Shown here in pieces: positions 59,984 to 64,000 of a stretch of 64,000 nucleotides of DNA. The position numbers and the translations under genes are program-made. This DNA comes from Chryseobacterium vrystaatense (lineage in GTDB: Bacteria; Bacteroidota; Bacteroidia; Flavobacteriales; Weeksellaceae): the NCBI RefSeq assembly GCF_000737765.1, contig NZ_JPRI01000004.1:248001-312000 (forward strand), written 5' to 3'. Position 1 is the first letter of the stretch. Each line of letters begins with the position of its first letter. The notes beneath the pieces are model-generated. The model ran no database searches, had not been told where the DNA came from, and saw only the letters and a program-made list of their open reading frames with translations.

Positions 59984-60103
59984 AAGTCAATGTTGTTTTA
60001 AAAATATAGTCATAAAAAAAGTGGATAAAGACATCCATCCACTCTGTAAAAATATATTTTTTATCTGAAATACTTTGAGAATAATACAGGTCAGCTGTAA
60101 AAT

Positions 60104-60179
60104 GCTTCAACTCCGTTCAGCATGACATTTCTAATACTGTTTGTATTGTTGAACTGTCTTGCTGAGCGGAGTTGAAACG
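60104..60179. repeat. Inverted repeat of the GCTTCAACTCCG family
   Basis: GCTTCAACTCCGTTCAGC (60104-60121) and GCTGAGCGGAGTTGAAAC (60161-60178) are inverted copies with 16 of 18 positions matching, spaced by 39 bases. A closely related copy is at 63000-63028, so this is a dispersed element of this genome. Confidence 0.5.
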
Positions 60180-60199
60180 TTATTTTATAATTTTTATTC

Positions 60200-60775
60200 T
60201 TACTTCAGATATTTTGTAATAGCCTCGTCAGTAGGTTTTGTCGTACTTACAAAAGTATCAACAAGCTTTCCGTTTTCATCAATAAGGAATTTGGTAAAGT
60301 TCCAAAGAATCGTTGTATTTTTTACTCCGTTTAGATCTTTTTCCGTTAAATATTTGAAAATAGGAGCCGTATCATCTCCCTTTACTGATACTTTTGCAGC
60401 CAGTGGAAATGTTACACCATAATTTTTCTGGCAGAAAGCCCCGATCTCTGTATTGGTTCCAGGTTCCTGTCCTCCGAAATTATTGGCTGGAAAACCTACA
60501 ATGACCAATTTGTCTTTATATTCTTCATACACTTTCTCCAGATCTGCATACTGTGGCGTAAATCCACACTCTGATGCTGTGTTAACAATAAGGATTTTTT
60601 TTCCTTTAAAATCAGCAAAGTTGATTTCCTTACCATCAAGGCTTTCAACTTTATAGTCATATATCGTTTTTCCCATAAGTTCTTTGGTTTTAGCTTGAGA
60701 AATTTCACTTTTCTGATTGGTACAACTCTGTAAAAGTGCTACTAAAGAAAGCAGCCAGATGAAAATATTTTTCAT
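60200..60775 (-). CDS. Glutathione peroxidase-family lipoprotein
   Basis: A 191-residue lipoprotein: signal to LLQSC (Cys about residue 18), then the peroxidase domain. NTASECGFTPQYADLEKVYE (about 67-86) has the active Cys in place of selenocysteine, GFPANNFGGQEPGTNTEI (about 96-113) supplies the Gln, and LWNFTKFLIDENG (about 157-169) the Trp/Asn of the tetrad. It reduces peroxides in the envelope, probably with thioredoxin-like donors. The start is the ATG at 60775; the frame upstream starts with TTG. Confidence 0.93.
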   Translation of the reverse strand: MKNIFIWLLSLVALLQSCTNQKSEISQAKTKELMGKTIYDYKVESLDGKEINFADFKGKKILIVNTASECGFTPQYADLEKVYEEYKDKLVIVGFPANNFGGQEPGTNTEIGAFCQKNYGVTFPLAAKVSVKGDDTAPIFKYLTEKDLNGVKNTTILWNFTKFLIDENGKLVDTFVSTTKPTDEAITKYLK

Positions 60776-60862
60776 TCTTATCAATTTTAATTGGCAGTTT
60801 TGCCAAAGTTATTTATAATGTAATGAAACGTCAAGCGTTCCACTAGGCTTCTATCCTATTCA

Positions 60863-61525
60863 TTAAAACTTAAAAATATTGGCCGGAAATACTTTATTGA
60901 CATCAATTCTGTTCAGGATCATCACATAATCTCCATCTTTTTTAGAACTTGAAGATTCTATCCTGAAAGACATCACAAGATTTCCTACTTTTTTATAATC
61001 CGAATATACGAGTGTTTCATCTTTTTTAACCTCTTTTAATAACATATATGTTTTTACATCAAAAAAATAAATGTTTTTATTAACATTTTTGGTCAGTTCC
61101 ACTTTATGACAATAGATCTCTCCTACTTTTTCTTTCCCAAGATATTTCGCATCAAATCCCTTATTCTCCCACTCAATAAAGTCGTTGTCGAAGCTTTCGG
61201 GAACATATTCCGGATATACCTGAAGTTTATTGGCTGCATAATTCATTGCATATCCTTTATTGCCATCAAAACCCTCAATCGCCGTTTCTTTACCACTAAT
61301 GCTGATCAGAGTTTTCGTAAGATTGGGACGCTGCTGGTAAATTTTTATAGGATATTCATCTTTAATTCCTAAGATCACTTTTCCCTGCAGCAATACTGAA
61401 TTTAAGAGTTTCCAATTCGTTAATCCTCCAGACAGTTCTATATTTTTGTCTATAATTTCTTTTGCGGTCTGAGCAAAAGATAATTGAGAGAATATAAGCA
61501 CGAATAGCAAAAGTAATTTCTTCAT
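60863..61525 (-). CDS. LolA-like outer-membrane lipoprotein-sorting protein
   Basis: A 220-residue exported protein: signal peptide (MKKLLLLFVLIFSQLSFA) and a LolA-like half-barrel with AKEIIDKNIELSGGLTNWKL (about 21-40), GFDGNKGYAMNYAANKLQVY, and KYLGKEKVGEIYCHKVELTK. The FFDVKTYMLLKEVK strand (about 155-168) matches DUF4292/LolA-type sequences. A role in lipoprotein or lipid transport is possible but not proven. It has a strong TTTG-N20-TATATTTG promoter on the minus strand (61575-61544). Confidence 0.8.
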   Translation of the reverse strand: MKKLLLLFVLIFSQLSFAQTAKEIIDKNIELSGGLTNWKLLNSVLLQGKVILGIKDEYPIKIYQQRPNLTKTLISISGKETAIEGFDGNKGYAMNYAANKLQVYPEYVPESFDNDFIEWENKGFDAKYLGKEKVGEIYCHKVELTKNVNKNIYFFDVKTYMLLKEVKKDETLVYSDYKKVGNLVMSFRIESSSSKKDGDYVMILNRIDVNKVFPANIFKF

Positions 61526-61543
61526 TAATCTTATTTATAAATT

Positions 61544-61575
61544 CAAATATAGGGGGAATTGGGCGAAAAAGCAAA
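61544..61575 (-). promoter_or_regulatory. Promoter of the LolA-like gene (TTTG-N20-TATATTTG)
   Basis: On the minus strand TTTG (61575-61572), exactly 20 bases, and TATATTTG (61551-61544) form a full consensus promoter, 18 bases before the ATG at 61525. Confidence 0.75.
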
Positions 61576-61628
61576 GAAAGCGAAAAGACAGAAGGATAAT
61601 TTATCTAATTGCTCTATGCTTTTCATTT

Positions 61629-62351
61629 TCAAATTAATTTCCGGGCTTTTTCCAAATCTTCCGGTGTGTCAATCCCTACTCCGATGAAGTTTGTCTCTAT
61701 CAGTTTGATCTTCATCCCATATTCAAGATAACGGATGCATTCGATCTTTTCTGATATTTCCAGAGGTTTCATTTCCAGTTTTGAAAATTGAAGCAAGGCA
61801 TGTTTTCTGAAAGCATAGACTCCAATGTGTTTAAAATAGCTGACATCATAAGAAATCTCTCTGTGAAAAGGAATTACAGAACGGCTAAAATAAAGAGCAA
61901 ATCCGTTGTTATCTGTTATTACTTTTACATTATTTGGATTTTCTATTTCTTCTTTTTCTGTCAGTTTTATTTTTAATGATGCCAGTGAAATTTCCTGATT
62001 CTCATCTTCTCGGAAAACGCCGATAAGCTGTTTTAAGGGCTCTAATTTAAGAAAAGGTTCATCTCCCTGTACATTGATCACAATATCACAATCGATGTCC
62101 TGTACAGCCTCCGCAATGCGGTCACTTCCGGTTTCATGCTGCCCGGTCATGACGGCTTTTCCTCCGTTTTCAACAATTTCATCAAAAATAATTTCTGAAT
62201 CCGTAGCGACAAATACTTCATCAAAGAGTCCTGTTTCAGCAACATTTCTGTAGGTAGTCGTGATGACTGTTTTTTCACCCAGCATCTGCATCAGCTTTGC
62301 AGGAAATCTGCTTGCTTCGTAACGTGCAGGAATAACAGCTATGATTTTCAT
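61629..62351 (-). CDS. kdsB: 3-deoxy-manno-octulosonate cytidylyltransferase (KdsB)
   Basis: A 240-residue enzyme that activates Kdo as CMP-Kdo for lipopolysaccharide. [20 protein letters not shown] (about 5-24) binds [23 protein letters not shown] (about 93-112) holds the metal-binding Asp, and [20 protein letters not shown] (about 172-191) matches the sugar site. The final [17 protein letters not shown] is the family's C-terminal helix. It acts downstream of KdsA in the pathway. A membrane protein follows upstream on the same strand. Confidence 0.95.
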   Translation of the reverse strand: MKIIAVIPARYEASRFPAKLMQMLGEKTVITTTYRNVAETGLFDEVFVATDSEIIFDEIVENGGKAVMTGQHETGSDRIAEAVQDIDCDIVINVQGDEPFLKLEPLKQLIGVFREDENQEISLASLKIKLTEKEEIENPNNVKVITDNNGFALYFSRSVIPFHREISYDVSYFKHIGVYAFRKHALLQFSKLEMKPLEISEKIECIRYLEYGMKIKLIETNFIGVGIDTPEDLEKARKLI

Positions 62352-62370
62352 TTATTATTAAAATTATAAG

Positions 62371-62961
62371 TTATGAATTTATATAATTCGCTAAAAAGAT
62401 AATTCCGTAGATCCAGGAGATGTACAGAAAAGAATAAAACAATCCGAAAGTAAGACTTTTCAGTAAATTTCCTTTACATTTTCCTGAATTTTTAAATACC
62501 AGCCTTAAAGCCCGGAAAAAAATCCAGTACAACATGGCTGTCAATAACAAAATTCCTGCCCAGAAGAAAACACCCAAAAAGTACAGCCCGAAAATGATCA
62601 CTACTGAAAATAGCACCCATAATACAATGGAGATTAAAATACTGAAACAGCCCTCTCCTACATCAGCATCAAATTCAAGGGTATTAAAACCTGGAGAATT
62701 ATCCGAAAAAGTTTTTAATTTTTTTCTGTTTAAAATACTTCCTACATTGTCTTTAAGCTTTAGCCCGTAATACAGTCCAGAACTGATAAACATGAAGAAT
62801 ATACCTGCTAAAATAGATGTTGATAAGATAGAATTCTGAAATAAAGACCTGTGAGAACTTTCTCCTGAAAGCCAAACACTTAAAATAACCAAAATGATAA
62901 TTCCAAGCGTTGAATAGCTCAAGATTTTAGTTTCCAGGAAAAACCTTTTCGAAAGCTTCAT
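62371..62961 (-). CDS. Hypothetical polytopic membrane protein
   Basis: A 196-residue protein with four or five hydrophobic segments (YSTLGIIILVILSVWLSG near 16, LSTSILAGIFFMFISSGLYY near 47, ILISIVLWVLFSVVIIFGLY near 106, AGILLLTAMLYWIFFRALRL near 134). I recognise no family. The start is the ATG at 62961, because the longer frame begins with TTG. It lies 19 bases before kdsB on the same strand and may share its transcript, but no functional link is known. Confidence 0.55.
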   Translation of the reverse strand: MKLSKRFFLETKILSYSTLGIIILVILSVWLSGESSHRSLFQNSILSTSILAGIFFMFISSGLYYGLKLKDNVGSILNRKKLKTFSDNSPGFNTLEFDADVGEGCFSILISIVLWVLFSVVIIFGLYFLGVFFWAGILLLTAMLYWIFFRALRLVFKNSGKCKGNLLKSLTFGLFYSFLYISWIYGIIFLANYINS

Positions 62962-62999
62962 GAATAAACTCAATTTTATTTATACTTATCATAAAAAAA

Positions 63000-63028
63000 G
63001 CTTCGACTCCGCTCAGCGTGGTCGAAGC
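63000..63028. repeat. Hairpin copy of the dispersed GCTTCGACTCCGCTCAGC repeat
   Basis: GCTTCGAC (63000-63007) and GTCGAAGC (63021-63028) form an 8-base stem around TCCGCTCAGCGTG. The sequence is related to the inverted repeat at 60104-60179. On the minus strand a run of T follows the stem, so it may also end transcription of the aminotransferase gene. Confidence 0.6.
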
Positions 63029-63129
63029 ATATATATTTTATTGTTTAATGTAATCCTCTGATTGTGTAACAGTTTACCAATATTATAAATCCCGGAATTG
63101 ATACAGTGCTATACTGTTACCTTAAAAAA

Positions 63130-64000
63130 TTACTTAAGATTATTCAAAGCAGTCTCTAGCTTCGGCATCATCACTTTAATTTCATTTACATCTAATCCTC
63201 CTACTGAAGCACGGAACCAAGGTTCAGATTTTGCTTCTCCGAAAGCTGAAAATGGAACTAATGCAACACCAGCATCATTGATAAGATAGAAAACCAAATC
63301 AGAAGAGTTTTCAATAACTGATCCGTCCGGTTTAGTTTTACCGATATAATCCAATTTGATGGTAAGATAAAGAGCACCCATTGGTTCGATGCTTTCTACA
63401 GCCAGTCCTTTTGCTTTTAAATCCTGAATTCCACCATGAAGAACCTTTAAGCTTTCCTCTAATTTTCCTTTGAAATCTTCCACAAAAACATTTACGTTTT
63501 CAGGGTTTTCATAGAATTTTGCAGTTGCTTCCTGTTCTGGTTTTGGTGCCCAAGCTCCAACATGCGTCAGAAGAGCTTTCATTTTATCCAGAATATGAGC
63601 AGGACCAAATCCCCAACCTACACGTACACCAGTTGCAGCAAGGCATTTAGAGATTCCGTCAATATAGATGGTATATTCCTTCAATTCGGGGAAAAGAGAA
63701 ACCGGATCTACGTGTTCTGCCCCAAAAGTAAGGTTAGAATAGATCTGATCATACATCAGGTATAATGGTTTCTGATCTTCTCCTCTTTTTTTATTTTCTT
63801 CCAGAACCAGTTCACAGATAGCAGAAAGCTGTTCTCTGGTAAACATTGTTCCCGTAGGGTTTAATGGTGAACATAATGCCAGCAGAACTGCACCATCCAG
63901 GTGTGGTCTCAAATCGTCCGCAGTCGGAAGGAAATTATTTTCGGGGGTAGTCTTCACCTCTACTGCATCTGCAGAAGTAAGGTAAGCATAATGATTGTTG
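63130..64000 (-). CDS. Class I/II aminotransferase, 5' part outside the window
   Basis: At least 290 codons of a fold-type I aminotransferase. The frame stays open to the right edge, where it reads NNHYAYLTSADAVEVKTTPE, so the start is beyond 64000. LALCSPLNPTGTMFTREQLS (Asn of the substrate site) precedes LMYDQIYSNLTFG (cofactor Asp/Tyr), IDGISKCLAATGVRVGWGFG (Schiff-base Lys) and a C-terminal FSAFGEAKSEPWFRASVGGL with the substrate-binding Arg. Close to aspartate/aromatic aminotransferases, but the substrate is not settled. Confidence 0.9.
   Translation of the reverse strand, partial: NNHYAYLTSADAVEVKTTPENNFLPTADDLRPHLDGAVLLALCSPLNPTGTMFTREQLSAICELVLEENKKRGEDQKPLYLMYDQIYSNLTFGAEHVDPVSLFPELKEYTIYIDGISKCLAATGVRVGWGFGPAHILDKMKALLTHVGAWAPKPEQEATAKFYENPENVNVFVEDFKGKLEESLKVLHGGIQDLKAKGLAVESIEPMGALYLTIKLDYIGKTKPDGSVIENSSDLVFYLINDAGVALVPFSAFGEAKSEPWFRASVGGLDVNEIKVMMPKLETALNNLK

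Overview
The window is chromosomal DNA from a Bacteroidota, most likely a Flavobacteriia member of the Chryseobacterium group. The DNA is AT-rich. The core genes are of flavobacterial type: a short primary sigma factor without region 1.1, an atpD-atpC pair away from the rest of the ATP synthase, a DUF2723 giant membrane protein and a TonB-dependent receptor. Many promoters carry the Bacteroidota -7 box TANNTTTG, sometimes with a TTG or TTTG -33 box 19-21 bases upstream. No rRNA, tRNA, CRISPR array or complete insertion sequence was seen. Species identity is inference.

Layout. Bases 1-9.4 kb hold small accessory genes: a truncated APH-like kinase at the left edge, a RidA-like protein, a methyltransferase, an ArsR-oxidoreductase pair, orphan SUKH/WG-like proteins, a DMT transporter behind a possible leader peptide, an AraC regulator and a nucleoside hydrolase. 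From 9.5 to 16.5 kb the DNA looks like a small hotspot: a divergent SymE-like/XRE pair, the 5' stump of a vsr gene beside an HNH endonuclease, an ArsR-SRPBCC-YdeI-DoxX operon with a 7-base tandem repeat, an IS3-like terminus and a frameshifted small lipoprotein. From 16.7 to 24.7 kb come a lipoprotein, a threonine aldolase, a DtxR-family regulator, a class V aminotransferase, three baseplate/membrane genes of a Bacteroidota type VI secretion system (tssG-tssN-tssK) and an S1/P1 nuclease. From 25 to 31 kb come rpoD, small proteins, an FAD monooxygenase and an S9 peptidase.

From 31 to 45.3 kb almost everything is on the minus strand. A copper operon (HYC_CC_PP protein, DUF3347 protein, multicopper oxidase fused to a beta-barrel) lies downstream of a TonB-dependent receptor and kdsA. 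A decayed cluster of small genes (38.4-39.6 kb) follows, then DUF1697, a GT-C-like membrane protein and the DUF2723 protein. At 45.6-47.9 kb a cysteine-synthase-like enzyme and an alpha-oxoamine synthase form a probable sulfonolipid (capnine/sulfobacin) pair. The right end holds a DMT transporter, a Crp-linked reductase/lipoprotein pair, a bactofilin-like protein, a B12-binding radical SAM protein with an unusual CX4CX2C motif, atpD-atpC, ribF, an exported glyoxalase-fold protein, glutathione peroxidase, a LolA-like protein, kdsB and a truncated aminotransferase.

How genes work together: kdsA and kdsB serve the Kdo branch of lipopolysaccharide synthesis, and the 45.6-47.9 kb pair probably makes the sulfonolipids of the same outer membrane. 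The copper operon handles periplasmic copper. Some starts were moved from the longest open frame because the upstream part overlaps a -7 box or lacks an ATG. At least three genes look to start with TTG, and ribF probably does too.
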